Shown here: piece by piece, positions 21,372-33,826 of the stretch
Layout of the letters: every line of letters starts with the position of its first letter
Numbering within the stretch: position 1 is the stretch's first letter
DNA from: Aporrectodea caliginosa
Lineage: Eukaryota > Annelida > Clitellata > Crassiclitellata > Lumbricidae
DNA length: 64,000 bases
Assembly (NCBI GenBank): GCA_020284085.1
Contig: JACEVL010000294.1
Span: 62,001-126,000 of the forward strand
Reading direction: 5' to 3'
The notes under the pieces: generated by a model
The model's input: the letters and a program-made list of their open reading frames with translations, nothing else
Databases searched by the model: none
What the model was told of the DNA's origin: nothing
Made by a program: the position numbers and the translations under genes

Positions 21372-24300
21372 CCCTCGGGCTACCAAGGGGGGAGGTTTTT
21401 TCATCTCAAACTTTTTCAGTATGGAATCAAAATTTGACCTTTTAGGTAGCTGTAGGGGGTTCATTTACACACGTTTTGAGGTAAAATGTGAGATGATATC
21501 TCACACCGTTCAAAAGTTATACCCAATATACCCGAGGTACCAGAGGGGGTGGATACCACCCCTTCTAGATTTTCGACTATATCTTATCCGTCATTTAATA
21601 TTAAGAGACACAAATTATACCATTCTATAGAGGTAATGTGGGGCTACATTTCTATGGTCACTGAGTTGACCTGAGACAACAGGAAGTGCTCAAAATAAAT
21701 TAAAATGTATGAACATAGGTTACACTTTCACACATTATTCATGTTTTTTCGGTTATAACGTATTCATAATTTATTTTTGAAGAGAAATAAAGTATGCCGT
21801 TGCATAGAGGACACGCAGTGCTATTTTGTCATACTGATTAATTTGTTTTATGATGACCGGAAGTGTTCAAAATAAATAATAATACGCGCAATATGCGTGA
21901 AAAATGGCTGAATGGAAGCACTCCCCCTTAGTTTTTTGTCTGCAGCGTATTCGTTTGTCTTCCTGGAAGAGAAACAAAGATAACATTCTTTAGAGGGAAT
22001 GTAGGGCTTCATTTACATACCTACATCTTTGTCTTTTGAATACCGGAAGTGATCAAAATAAATAATAATACGCGTAATCTGTGTGAAAATGGCTGAATAC
22101 GGCATTACAACGTAAACCGATATATATGTATGGATATATATGTATGGATGTACATTTATACTATATAAACATGTGTGGGGATGATTGTGTGTATCTTTTA
22201 TACATAGATCAGTTTCAAAACACACATAATCTTATATTTGTTTATTAGGGTGGTCCTTATTTTTGAACTATCAAAATTCCACCGTCCCACCCTCCCAATA
22301 GGTTCTCCCTTGGTAGAAACTATTTGGTATAAAATTTCTTTAATATTGGTCAATGTTTAGGGTATGCTCAATCCACTCGAAATTTTTGCTTATTTCCTAC
22401 AATCGCATAAATACAAAAGGCTTCCGATATCATAATCAATCAATCGAGCGCAGTGCAGTAGTGTAATGGTCAAGCACAATAGCGCATTCAACTACATACA
22501 TGTGTACGTGTAGTTCATAATACAGAACCATTCTGCTCTTTGAGTCCAGTCCCAGCAGCTTGGTACGAAGCAGAAGCGAGACCATGGAGGACAGTAGCAT
22601 TGTGGCTATCGTCGGCTCTACAGCTTGCGGTGTTCCTTTATGACAAGAAGAGCAAATTTAGCTGCCCCTCATCTTTTGTCAGTAAATCATTGTATTCTTG
22701 CATCAGTGCAACCCCTCCTTCTGCAGTATCGTCGACAACACGAAGCTCGAACACCATCTTCTGCTTGAGGATAATCTGGATTTGTCAGCAAGACCTCCGG
22801 GTTGACTTCCAGGAAGGACTCTGGCAGGTCGAAAATCTTGAAGAAATTGCGCGTGTTTGCGTATTCGCTGTCACAAAATCACAAAATCTTAATTCTGGAA
22901 CCTTGAACTGGTCTAGAGAAATACGTTTCGGAGGATCTTCCTTTCCTTCCTGACTGAGTCCTTCCACCATTGTTCTTACTCGACCACAATGGTCAAAGAA
23001 GGCTCATGCTATCAGCTCTTCAGATACCAAAGCTGCCCACACTAATCCAGAACACCCTTGGATGCTGCCGAGTCAAATGTCGTGAGTAGTTTCAATTGTT
23101 TCAAGTCACTAGTAGGAGCTGCAATAATATTATTGGTAGTAGGGGAAAACCAGGGCTTTATATACACCCAGAAACCACAGACGCCGAAATGTTCAAGATC
23201 TTGTGCTTCTCGTTTCGTCAGTTTGAAGGCTGAATCTCTGAACAGGAAGATCTTAAGCGTAATTATTAATCTTGCCATGAATCGGGCACAGAGGTTGGCA
23301 CCCGGTTTCATTAAGGAAACTCTGAGAGGTGGAAAGTACATGACCTCAGCCGAAATAACACCGAGTGCATCTGCAATGACCGGAACTTCCACGCCGGGCT
23401 TGTAATCTGTGACAACAACATTGGGCCACTGTGATGTGGCCCAATATCCAGTATCCGCTCCCTAACCTCTCTGAATTCTTTTAAGCGGGCATTTAAAATG
23501 CATCTTCAAATGCTCAAATAATATAATTTTATCAGTACCTTTTACTTTAGACTAGCCACAATGTTGATCCTTGTTCACCTTGTTGTAATACCATGTATTA
23601 CTACTACCTGGGGACGACTAGATAAGCCTATTGTGCTTCTTCTCCCCAGGTGTCGATCTTAGACTCTAGAATATTCTATGCATATCTCTTTGCTCTCTGT
23701 CATTGTCTGGTACTGATCTACAGTTGTTACCAGCATTACCTTAATATTCATACTATGATGTAAATATGCATGTACCTTTTCCATCGACAATAAATTTGAT
23801 TTGATTTGATTTGATGCTGAAGGCGTCCTCCAAAAGGATTTCATGGGTATGATGCTTGCATGCCAAGTAGAGCACTTTTCTCTCGAGCAGCTTCTCAAAC
23901 CAAAACGCAAGCTCCTTTCTTTCATCCTATGTTGCTGGAAGTTGTGTCAAAACAGAGTCCTTCGATGCAGTCAATAACGCCCTCAATCATTGCATTTACC
24001 ATTGCATATGCCATTGCCTGACCGGTTCCGGAAGACAGCCTCGGTACAGACAGGAGTTGTTTCAATGCCCAATGACCGGTAATCGGTCCACTTTCTCGTC
24101 CCTGTAATCTCTATCTTAGAAAACTGGTATAGCAATCTACTGGCTAAGTGCGATGGTGTAACTGCTTTTTCTACTGCTTTTCAGTGGCATCTGGTGTGAG
24201 ACGGGGAGTGTTTATCAACCTCCTTTAATAATTATATTCATTAACTTGTTTGTTAGACGACTGCATCAACTTGATATACGATGTCACACCAACTCGCTAT

Positions 24301-25019
24301 TTATTGGCTGCCTGCTCTACACACCTACAACCCATTGCATTGTAATGGTTTAAATATCGGACAAGTTGCAATGAATTTCTAATGGAACACCGCAGTTAAT
24401 AACTAGTTATTCATTATCAAAAGGCTCTAATTATCAATTATTATGCTATTTCAGCAAAGAAAAGACAATGATATGAAAAGTTGAATAGAATGCATTTTAA
24501 TCTGAGTATATAGTATATTTTTAGCCTTTGGCCCCATGTACTTATTGGGATAGAAACTTTTTAACCATTTGCAATTTCGCGTAGTTATATTTTTGTATAC
24601 AGTAGCATCAAAAAGAAGTGGATTGAGAATACCCTAAATGTGCACCAATCACAACCATTTTTGGCAGCAATAAGTTTCTACTGGAGGAGTATCAGATGAG
24701 AGGGTGGGAGGCAGTAAAAGATTAAAAAAAATTACCCCATGTTGCTAAGGACCACCCTATTGTTTATCCAAAAAATAAAAAATGTACGCACTAATATAAA
24801 ATATCACTAATTAATGGGTTCCATTGTTAAAAGTTATGTAATTTCAAAGTGCATTAACATAATGTACAACTAAATATACCATTCTGTGCAGAAATGAATG
24901 CTGAATCCATTGCTATATTACAAGTTATGATATGTGAAACCAAACACGAAATCCAAGGGGGTGGTAACCCCCCCCCCTTTGGTAGTCCGTGTTACAAAAA
25001 CAGCTTGGTAGCCCTAGGG
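21372..25019. mobile_element. TTAA-flanked piggyBac-like element, copy P1 (interrupted)
   Basis: TTAA at 21368-21371 and 25020-25023. The ends are CCCTCGGGCTACCAAGGGGGG and GGTAGCCCTAGGG. Without the inserted 22246-24759 transposon it is about 1.1 kb, the same size as the copy at 48062-49195. No transposase is visible. Other copies: 39128, 49866, 56354 and 60230. Confidence 0.85.
22246..24759 (-). mobile_element. DNA transposon with perfect 8-bp TSD and decayed ORF
   Basis: Ends TAGGGTGGTCCTTA and TAAGGACCACCCTA; the direct repeat TTGTTTAT sits at 22238-22245 and 24760-24767. The empty site is seen in sister copies (TTTGTTTATCCAAAAA). Minus-strand remnants include AEGGVALMQEYNDLLTKDE (about 22680) and, at 23042-23392, FKLTKREAQDLEHFGVCGFWVYIKPWF. 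I recognise these patterns from a widespread but poorly characterised invertebrate transposon protein. Several stops are present. The 8-bp TSD suggests hAT, but the superfamily is uncertain. Confidence 0.75.
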
Positions 25020-25231
25020 TTAATATGCAGAGACAAAACTACTTATAAATAACCTACTTTTGTTGTCAAATGAAATGTGTTGCGTTGGCTTCGGGTGACA
25101 TGAACACATTTTGCTGGTTCTTGCATTTGATACTCGAGATGTGCGTTTGAAATGAAACACACTCAGCATGGATGATGGATACGAGCCAAGAATAGAGTGG
25201 AAACAGTAAAGCTCCTATGTATTATACACGC

Positions 25232-25660
25232 AGGTGATAATAAGTAAGTAAGTAAGTAAGTATATTCTTTAATATAACCAGCTGCCAAACAGCACTCTGG
25301 TGAACAAGCATTAGCAATATAAATTAACATAAACATCAAACATAAAAATCTACAATGTTCAGGACTATGACCAGTGAGATCTAATAATACTAGGCGAACA
25401 ACATTCTGACTATAAATGTTTTCCTCATTTAGTTGTCAGCTTTAGGCAGCACCCGTCTGGGGCGTAGGCTGTAAACCGTTGGCTTCGCTGGGGGGAGCAA
25501 CCCGTGGAGGACATGTCCTGGTGTTCCAAGAACAGCCGAAAACAGGCGGGTATCGGCAAGATGGCAAGATGGCAAAGCTGCTCGATATTTGGGCTATCAC
25601 CAGGGAGATACCGCTGACGGTTTAGCCTAGCTGCTGCTGATGGTGGTGGTGGTTGTGATG
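25232..25660 (-). pseudogene. LINE 3' fragment with (TTAC)n tail
   Basis: Minus-strand coding remnant with SPNIEQLCHLADTRLFSAVL, PGHVLHGLL, YSLRPR and MRKTFIVRMLF. It is homologous to 18890-19205 and ends in CAGCTGGTTATATTAAAG and TTAC repeats (25235-25262 as seen on plus). Confidence 0.75.
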
Positions 25661-26044
25661 ATAAATGCGTGCATCATTTGATTGGTTTTCTTCAGCTAAT
25701 CATCAAGATAATACACGAACTTTCAACTTAATCAATTATTTTAGCAGTGCGTCTGTCTATATATAATTATATGGCGGCAAATTTAAGATGCTTTGAAAGA
25801 TTCATAAGAACAGAAATAGGCTTCATACATTATATGCATAAAACATGCATGATACCGGTTTTTATTTTGCATGAGATTTATCGATTATAAGAAGTAGACC
25901 AATGTTTACAGCGCACAGCTGCTTCCATTTGTGTTTAGCTATTTCATCACATAGTAACAAAGTATCATAATGTAGTATAATAATATTATGTAGGCCTAAT
26001 GTAGGCCAATAAATAAAACGTAACAAGCGGAGTTCAGTGTGGGG

Positions 26045-26240
26045 CGCAGGGACGGTGATGGTGTAGCGGTATATTATATGCCTTGTAACTGAATGGTCGC
26101 AGGATGGAATATCCCTCAAGCCACTGAGCAGCGACCCTGGAAAAGTTGCTTACCAATAATTATCTGTGAGGGTCAGCGTGAAATCACCTCACATATCTCA
26201 TCCCCGGGTGGCTTAAAAGCCAATGAACGTGCTTCGGGCT
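26045..26240 (+). mobile_element. Second tRNA-like SINE family
   Basis: GATGGTGTAGCGGT resembles an A-box and GGTCGCAGGATGG a mutated B-box, spaced as in a tRNA. The body continues AGCGACCCTGGAAAAGTTGC and CACATATCTCATCCCCGGG. There is only one copy in the window, so assignment rests on the promoter boxes. Confidence 0.5.
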
Positions 26241-26401
26241 TTGTGAAGTTTTAGTTGTCACTTTTTTTTAGTTTTAGTTATTATATAATTTATATTATTT
26301 CCTAAATCCTAGTTTAAGGCATAATTAGTCATCGTTTCTCGTGAGTTTTAGTTTTAATTATAGTTAATCATAACGAAACCTCTTTCATGTCAGTTGCTAT
26401 A

Positions 26402-26622
26402 TTGGTTTGTATGAGCACTTGTCATAGCGCCGCTTCAAGATTTATACTCAGAGGCGCTCCCGACTACAGCGCGGACACTGAATCGGAGTTTCACGCCGAA
26501 GCGCATGAACAATTGCGAGTGAAGGACTTGCCCAGGGTCCCTACGCGGCGGCTTGAGGTGGATTCGAACCCGCAACCGTCCGGCTGCAAGGCACCGAACA
26601 TACCCCTACACCACCGCGCCCC
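26402..26622 (-). mobile_element. tRNA-derived SINE, copy 2
   Basis: Same head (GGGGCGCGGTGGTGTAGGGG), B-box (GGTTCGAATCC) and tail (GAGCGCCTCTGAGTATAAA, GCGCTATGACAAGTGCTCAT) as the other copies. It is inserted in a low-complexity TTTTAGTTTTAGTTA stretch visible on both sides. Confidence 0.88.
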
Positions 26623-28344
26623 ACTATATGCCAAGTTTTAGTTTTAGTTACAGTTGTTCAATCATTTTCACTGTAGAAATAGTCAATGCATCCAGTTATT
26701 TTACATGAGCTTCAAGTTGAGTTTTAGGATTGTTTTCAGTTCCAATGTCTACCATCTTAGCATATGCATATGCAGCCGCTTGTGATTGGTGACCTGATTC
26801 AGATATCTGTGTGTTGTAAATCAACTACGAACACACAACGCGTTCATCTTAAACTTCAACATCGTTTATCGGATAACTCGACAATGTATTCGCTGACATT
26901 TGCCTAGATATCATACTTGACATAATTATTCATAAAAACCAATTTTCTTTGGTTTACCGCCTGAAGTTTGTTTTCCAGCAACTCACGATAAAAGGTAGTT
27001 TTAAAAGAATCTAACTGAATTTTAAGCTAATATCCACAATACGTCGAATTCTTGCAACAAGTTATCCTAATAAAAGAAAAGCCGGATGTTGGAAAGACAT
27101 AGATATAGATAGATAAAGACATAGTATGTATTGCCAAAAGAATCATCAGAAGTAAGGACAGATGTGTAAAATGCCTAATAGTAGGGGAGACCGAGGTCGA
27201 AAGTAAAACAGGTTGAATGTTACTGGAGAGCAGGGAACCAGCTTATAGGCCTACTGATCTAAAGGTAGATCATGTCAACAAATCAGCGTGGAAAAAAATC
27301 TCTGCGCAAAACAAGATTTTCGTGCACAAAAGTAAGTTTAAGCCTTTTTTTTATTTTTCTCATGGCTCACGTTTTAGATTCTCACTGATTGCGATGATGA
27401 GAAGAGTGTCATCGAAGCAGCGTCTGTGTGAACGATATAATCGGAAGTTGATGGGTTCCAGGGATATGAAATAAAAACTAGATTCGTGTACCAGCGGGGT
27501 TGGTTGTACCACATCAGCTGGGGTTAGTTGTAACATGCTACAACCTGCCCCAATAGGCCCTATTAATAAAAAAAATAAAGATGCCATTTCATTTTCAAAC
27601 ACTTTGCATTGATATACTTGACAATGGGAATCTCGTAACATCCTTGTTTACTTGGTCGTAAACTTTTGACAACTTGACAATGATAACCGGTTAAGACTCT
27701 TGTTTACCGGGTTGTAAACATTACGTCTCGTGTTTACTTGGTTGTAAACATTACCTCATCTTACTTGGTATAAGATTAATTTTCATCAAATGTACGTCAA
27801 CTAGGCAATACTATTGGATCATTGGTAGCCCTTACCTCTTTACTCACTCTATGTGCTTCTAAACTTGTGACTCTTTTGTTTCATATACCGGTTTTGCACT
27901 CAGTTCAGAGTTTCCATCTGCAGATGTAGGGCATCGTCAATGAAGTGAAGTCAAATAAGAATGCAATGGTACGCAACACCTGTGAAATCTCACACAATCT
28001 AAAAAATACAAGCCTAGGTTGATCAGATCTAGGGCTATGCATCGTCTGGTTTTGTTTGAAAAGAAATAAGATAAGCGCAGACCAGCTGCGACTAGGACAA
28101 TTTCTTCAAGTGGAAGAATAATATCGTGTAAATTTTCAAGCCCAAAAACATACAATGAGACATAGATGGAAATGTAACAGAATTTATGGCCATGTATTTT
28201 AAATGCAATTTCTCTATAAGCAATATTTTTGGTCCTAGAAAAGTCACTAGAGTGGCGCCACACTTTTGATATAATTCTTGACTGTTACAAAACTATGGGT
28301 GAGGCATTCATAACATATCAATCATATGGCATCACAATGCAACT
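26623..28344. other. No gene recognised; short direct repeats at 27630-27770
   Basis: A TTGTTTACTTGGTTGTAAACATTAC-type repeat of about 60 bp occurs two to three times at 27640-27770. Nearby, GTAGGGGAGACCGAGG (27182) and CTACAACCTGCCCC (27539) might be weak MITE ends. No domain-bearing frame. Confidence 0.4.
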
Positions 28345-28580
28345 GGGGCGCGGTGGTTTGGGGGTATGTTCGGTGCCTTGCAGCTGGAGGGTTGCGGGTT
28401 CGAAACCACCTCAAGCGGCTGCGTAGGGACCCTGGGCAAGTCGTTCACTCGCAATTGCTCATGCGCTTCGGCGTGAAACTCCGATTCAGTGTCCGCGCTG
28501 TAGTCGGGAGCGCCTCTGAAAAGGGAAATTAGGTAGGGGCGCTATAACAAGTGTTCAAATACAATACAATACAATACAAT
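28345..28580 (+). mobile_element. tRNA-derived SINE, copy 3 (plus orientation)
   Basis: Full length in plus orientation. Head GGGGCGCGGTGGTTTGGGGG, B-box GGTTCGAAACC, then ACTCCGATTCAGTGTCCGCG. The LINE-like tail GGGAGCGCCTCTGA leads to GGGGCGCTATAACAAGTG and a (TACAA)n end. Confidence 0.92.
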
Positions 28581-28680
28581 GGCAATTCCATGCCTTTAAA
28601 TCTGACCAAGTTGCAGTCATTTGGTCGACTGTTTCACAGTTTACATTTAACGCTTTTACCTGTCTGCGTGTGGCTTATAT

Positions 28681-30000
28681 CAGGGGTTCTTAAACTTTTT
28701 AGAAGCAGGGACCGGCTGTGCATTTATGATGTTGTTGGCGGACCACCAGTTAGAAATGCAAAATTTTATCTGACAATCGAATCCAAGATAAAGGGAAATT
28801 AGAGGAATGAGTCCATATTTTATCTTAATATTTTATTGAAATTATTCTAAGAGCGAAATAATGCGAAATAGTGACTAAATCAATAAACTGCTTTTACAAA
28901 TATATGTAATTACACATGTTCTTGTTATTCATTGTTAAATATAACAATAAATATCAGAATGTATTTATTATAGTTAAAGGAAGCGTTCAAGTTTTTATAA
29001 ATAATAACTAGTAATTTTATTACACGAGAAGGCTTACTCCTATCTAAAAGTAGCAAGCCTAATTACTGAAAGTTTAATTAAATTAAACTTGACTAAACTT
29101 ACAGCAAATGGAGTCAAGCAATGCAGAAACATTAACTTTAGTGGTCTTTAACATCTGTTTCTGTTGATCTTTTATTTCGTCACGCTTTCTTTTGAAAAAA
29201 TCAATAGGCTTATCTTTGTATGCGGGATGTGCTGAATTCAGATGGCGAAGAAGTTTTGATGGCTTCATGGCATCATTACTAAGTGTAACTCCACAGATTA
29301 CACACAGTGGTTTTGGGCTGTTTTCATCTCCGGAAGAAACAAATCCATATTTTAAATATTCTTGATCGTATTTTCTATTAAACAAACGATGTTTCTTGGC
29401 TTTTTTTAAAAGAGATCCTTCCCGTACATTATCATCGTTTTCTTGTGTGCTGTCACTGTCCGTGTCTGAGTTGCGGCGCTTTTGCTGTTGTTTCATTACT
29501 TTTAAAGAAACTGTCCAAAGAGACTTGATGTGCTTTGCTCATTGTTTCTCTTATTTTTTAAATTTAAAACTAAGATTTCTAGAACTTTATTTCGTGTTTA
29601 AATTTGTCTTATTGCAAATAAACAAAAATATTCATACGCTAGCGTTTTCTTAATTATCGCTCAATTCCATCAACAAAGAACAAATATCTGGCGTACGAAT
29701 GGTTGTGTTCAGTTGGTGACAGTTTCAATCGCTAGGTGATCGAAGTCCATATGCCTAGCGATCACGGTGTGGCGATAATGGGAACTTTAGATCTAGAATC
29801 TAGATTGATTTATTGCAAATAACGTTAAATAATAATTTCATTCTATAAATTTTTTAACTTAAAAAATATATCTATAATTATCTGTATTTTCCAGGAATAA
29901 GTTGATCAAATTTTTTATTTTTAGGGATTGTTTCGCGGACCGGCGACTTGAGTTCCGCGGACCGGCGCCGGTCCGCGGACCACCACTTTAAGAACCACTG
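28681..30000 (-). mobile_element. Complete hAT element, internally deleted, perfect 8-bp TSD
   Basis: A perfect 8-bp duplication GCTTATAT (28673-28680 and 30001-30008) flanks inverted ends CAGGGGTTCTTAAACTTTTT and, inverted, CAGTGGTTCTTAAAGTGGTGG. The right end has the palindromic GGTCCGCGGACCGGCGCCGG. At 1.32 kb it keeps only the N-terminal BED-finger frame. The preserved TSD and ends suggest a fairly recent insertion that would need a transposase from elsewhere. Confidence 0.93.
29083..29496 (-). CDS. hAT transposase N-terminal fragment with BED-type zinc finger
   Basis: A 137-codon frame from ATG. After a basic, acidic-serine N-terminus (about residues 1-45), residues 45-95 read YLKYGFVSSGDENSPKPLC, then CVICG and LLRHLNSAHPAYKDKP: the CxxC...HxxxxxH layout of the BED-like finger in ZBED/SCAND3-type hAT transposases. 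The catalytic and dimerisation domains are absent because the element is internally deleted. The protein could at most bind the element ends. It lies wholly inside 28681-30000. Confidence 0.8.
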   Translation of the reverse strand: MKQQQKRRNSDTDSDSTQENDDNVREGSLLKKAKKHRLFNRKYDQEYLKYGFVSSGDENSPKPLCVICGVTLSNDAMKPSKLLRHLNSAHPAYKDKPIDFFKRKRDEIKDQQKQMLKTTKVNVSALLDSICCKFSQV

Positions 30001-30113
30001 GCTTATATGATGCTCGTGTGTTAAAACATCTGTAATAAAGATGCAATAGGATTTCCATCTAAGATGTTGAAGCGGACAAAACGATACAATTGTTCATATT
30101 AGAAAAAAACATT

Positions 30114-30354
30114 ATGTATGTATGTATGTACGTATGTATGTATATATGAGCACTTGTTATAGGGCCCCTTAAAGATTTCTACTCAGAAGCGCTCCCGACT
30201 ACAGAACGGACACTGAATCGAAGTTTCACGCCGAAGCGCATGAGCAATTGCGAGTGAAGGACTTGCCCAGGGTCCCTACACTGCGGCTTGAGGTGGATTC
30301 GAACACGCAACCCTCCGGCTGCAAGGCACCGAACATACCCCTAAACCGCGCCCC
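30114..30354 (-). mobile_element. tRNA-derived SINE, copy 4
   Basis: Minus orientation, same head, body and tail as the other copies, ending in (GTAT)n at 30114-30147. The B-box has one change (GGTTGCGTGTTCGAATCC). Confidence 0.88.
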
Positions 30355-33300
30355 ATAATGTGCAAACTAAAAACGAAATAGGACTGTACAAGGGTGAGGG
30401 TGGTCGAAGAATTGCACTGAAACGACGAAAGAGACTCGCAGGGACTTCTGAAGAAAGTCGTTGATGAACGAGGCTCACTATTAGTTTGACGTAGCAACGT
30501 GGTTCTGACACTCGGTTGAAGAGTGGTCGGAAGTTTCCTGCGTTTATGCGGAAGACAAGAGGTCGCATCGGGAAGTTCGGTAAAGAATGGTCTTGATTTT
30601 TGACTCGTGATCTTGATCAGGTCAAAATTCCTAGAGGAGGCTTTCGAAGGATAGATGGCGTGTGCATCTTGTTGACGGATGTCGCAGGAACTAACGAACG
30701 TGAATGCGGAATGAGTCGTGACCTCATTGGTAGATAAGAAACGTTCATGTCCCAGATGTGCGAATTTGCCATGGCAGAGTCCCACAGGCAGACCCACAAC
30801 TGTACTAGTGCATGTAGTGAAGTTGGCACTGCGAATTAACCACGCCGACAATTACATAAATCGTTTAACAGCTGGAATAACTCTGCGTGGCGCCGATTGT
30901 TCTGAGGCAGCCGATCGAAATCTAGACACTGAAGCAACGAAATAAGTTCAGAGCATTGTTTTAGCGCATTGACAATGTCAAGGTCAACTAAAGTCGCAAT
31001 GTCATTAGCTCAAGTTCGGCGCTGGAAGTGACTAGTTGATCAAAAGTCTTTGGCAGAGGGCGTTTATGGCGAAAGGGACTCCGTAGTTGAAGGTAAAAAG
31101 CTGCAACGGTTGGCCAGTCCGAGTCAGCGGAAGAAGTCGTATAAGATATCGCGTTGGCGAAAGTCGTCGGTTGAAGCGAAATGTCTAGAAAACTCGAATC
31201 GTAGAAACAGTAATCGGATAATAGGCGTTTCCGATCTGTTGTGGTTGCTGTTGGCTGCGACGAGTTGATGCCGAGACATTAGAATTGGTGTCTGGCAATG
31301 TCGGTTTGACGCGAAGAAGACTTGCGAGAGAATGCTGCGATTTTCTGTGCCCAGCCTACATGGTCAAATAAGTACATACGCAGTGACTGTGACGATGACA
31401 ACCAGCGTCCTTTCAAGTGGCTAGTGACTGCGTTTGATGAAGAGGTGAATACAATTTCGACATTATATTGTTTTGTCGATCGTGTACGCCGTTGAAGACG
31501 TGATGTTCTTGGAACTCAGGTGATTGATGATCACTGGAAAACGAGGAATTCCCAGGACGAATGACTCAGCGGTTGGTTGGGATTAGTTTCTGATGACACT
31601 TTCGCGAAGAGAAAGCGGTGCTGGTACACGGATTCAGGAAGACGAAGGAAGGTCTTTTGGTGACTCGTAGCGGAGGAATGTGGTAATGAAGGAAGATTAG
31701 GTCGGTTGCTGTGTAGATCGAGAGGGACTTGACGATGCTCCAACGACGGCGTGCTTATGTCTCAGGAATGGTCTGCAAAACTTAACTTCTCGTCCACTTA
31801 GTCAACATATGAACAGCAAAATGACTTGACGATGGAAATTAGCGTTTGCAGAAGTGATGATTAAATCTCAAGGTAGATTTACAGCAATATTTAGGACAGC
31901 AGCGTATTATGCACAAGAATACGAAAAGTTATATGCTTCAAATAGAATGGCGTGACATAAATGAAGTAAGCTTAACCAATCAACCTGTTTACAAACACAA
32001 ACTGAAATGTAATGTAAACACACTTGTGGGTCTGTTTAAGAAAACGCCTTTGAGTAATAATAGGTTATATAAATTGGATAGCAGCTGAGTTCAGCTGTTA
32101 TTCAAACATCGAATCTGAAATCATAGAATTTTGAAGCAAAGTCCAATAAAATGTTGGAGAATTTGAGAATTTTAGATGTGAAATGGGGATTGTACAGCGT
32201 AATTCATACGTCAAACAGTAAAATCATTCTCCTCTCCTTGCAAAAAATCGTAATTGTCGAAACCGTTACTAAGAAAGAATCAAGGCATAGAATACGCATT
32301 GAAAATCATAGGCATTTTTCACAAGATAAAACACATAAACGCTGACTGGTGCTGATATAGATCTATATCTTGCAGAATTTCTAAATTACTCAAACTGTCA
32401 AAGTCCTATATCTAACTGATAATATTTATCTGTGTTCATGGCTAAATCTAAGATTAGGCTATAAAGATGATGGCTATAATCAGAGAAGTGTCCATAGCTC
32501 CTTACAATATAGCGCAATTTAATTATGAGGCACCTCGAAAAGCTAAAACTGTATTCTAAGAAGAAAAAGAACAGAGGGTTAACGATTTAAAATAACAAAG
32601 CTGACTAAATACAAGATGATGATTGTGGTATCAAGTTATCAACTCTACTAAGGATTCATCGGCGTGGGCTAGGTGCTAGGGTGGAGGGACGCCAAAGCGC
32701 TGAAGCTGATAAGCCGGGCTACATGCATCCGAGCCCCGATGACAAGACGGCGCATCTACAAGGGTAAAGCTATGCAACTGTTAGTAAAACTGCTACGAGG
32801 GAAGAAAAGTGACTAAGGTCAATAGCCTATGATCACTGATAGAATTAGACACTAGTAACAAATGAATCATCCAGTCACTGCAACAATTAAAAAACGGCCA
32901 TCAAAAATCAGAATTGTAAATTTATCTAGCTTCCGGTCAGAAAAAAACAATTTGAGGATACTGCAGGCGTCAAATTGTGAAACTTTAAACTGTGCCTGCG
33001 GTTAAATCAAATAAAATCAGATAATTGTGCATAACACACTATTTTACTGTGTGAATTGATCAGCAGTAGACGCGATGAAGTTTAAGGTGAAATCTGAGAG
33101 ATACGATAATGACTGGCTAGCGAAAATGCATGCTTACGATCAATGATGCCATAATGCATAAGCTGATTTGAGTAACGCTTAGAAGCAGACGGATACACCA
33201 ACACAAGACAAATACTCTGAAATTTTGTGTGCAGCATTGCGATGCACAGCAAAATGAGAATGCTTCATCATAGTCGGTCTATCTCTAAAAACTTTTAACC

Positions 33301-33826
33301 ATGGACTAATTCTATGCGTATTATTTTACTTAACTGTATAATATTATAATCATGGTTATGAAGCTGATCTAATGCACATACATATGATACATGTAGCAGT
33401 TATTAATGCATGTAAGGTAGACTATAATCTATGTTATAATCGAATGAATTAAATAAAACTTTCCGTGAAGTTGCGCAACTGATGATGAAATGAGAGACTT
33501 GATCGAATTTATCGAAATAAAAGTAATAACACTGTAAAGAAATGTTTAGGTGAAGGTTAGGACGACACTAGCCCTAACACTGACCCAAACCGACCCTCAC
33601 AACACATACTGTCGTCTTTTGAAAACATCGTACCTTCCGCGCAGCATGCCAAAGATACCCTCCGACACCGTAAGCTTACGCACCCCGATACTAAATGTTC
33701 GCCAAAGAAAGTTAATGTCGAGTCTAGATACTAAGAATATGCGCTATTGCGCGAAGGTATTCCTAAATTGCAGTAGCGCCATAATGTTCACTGACAGTTT
33801 GCCGCCGTTGTTCGCTCGCGGGAGTT
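30355..33826. other. Unresolved 3.4 kb, no domain recognised
   Basis: The 30360-31780 part is relatively G/C-rich, with many GAAG, GTCG and CGAAG words and a 191-codon minus frame (30276-30851) that overlaps the SINE and has no known domain. A TATA-like TTATATAAATTGG at about 32064 is followed by CCAATAAAATG at about 32143, a promoter/polyA spacing reminiscent of an LTR, but no repeated partner is seen. The rest is AT-rich without signal. Confidence 0.4.

Noticed and set aside
30276..30851. 191-residue host protein
   Set aside because: Overlaps the SINE at its C-terminal end, lacks any domain and has no splice context; left as unresolved.
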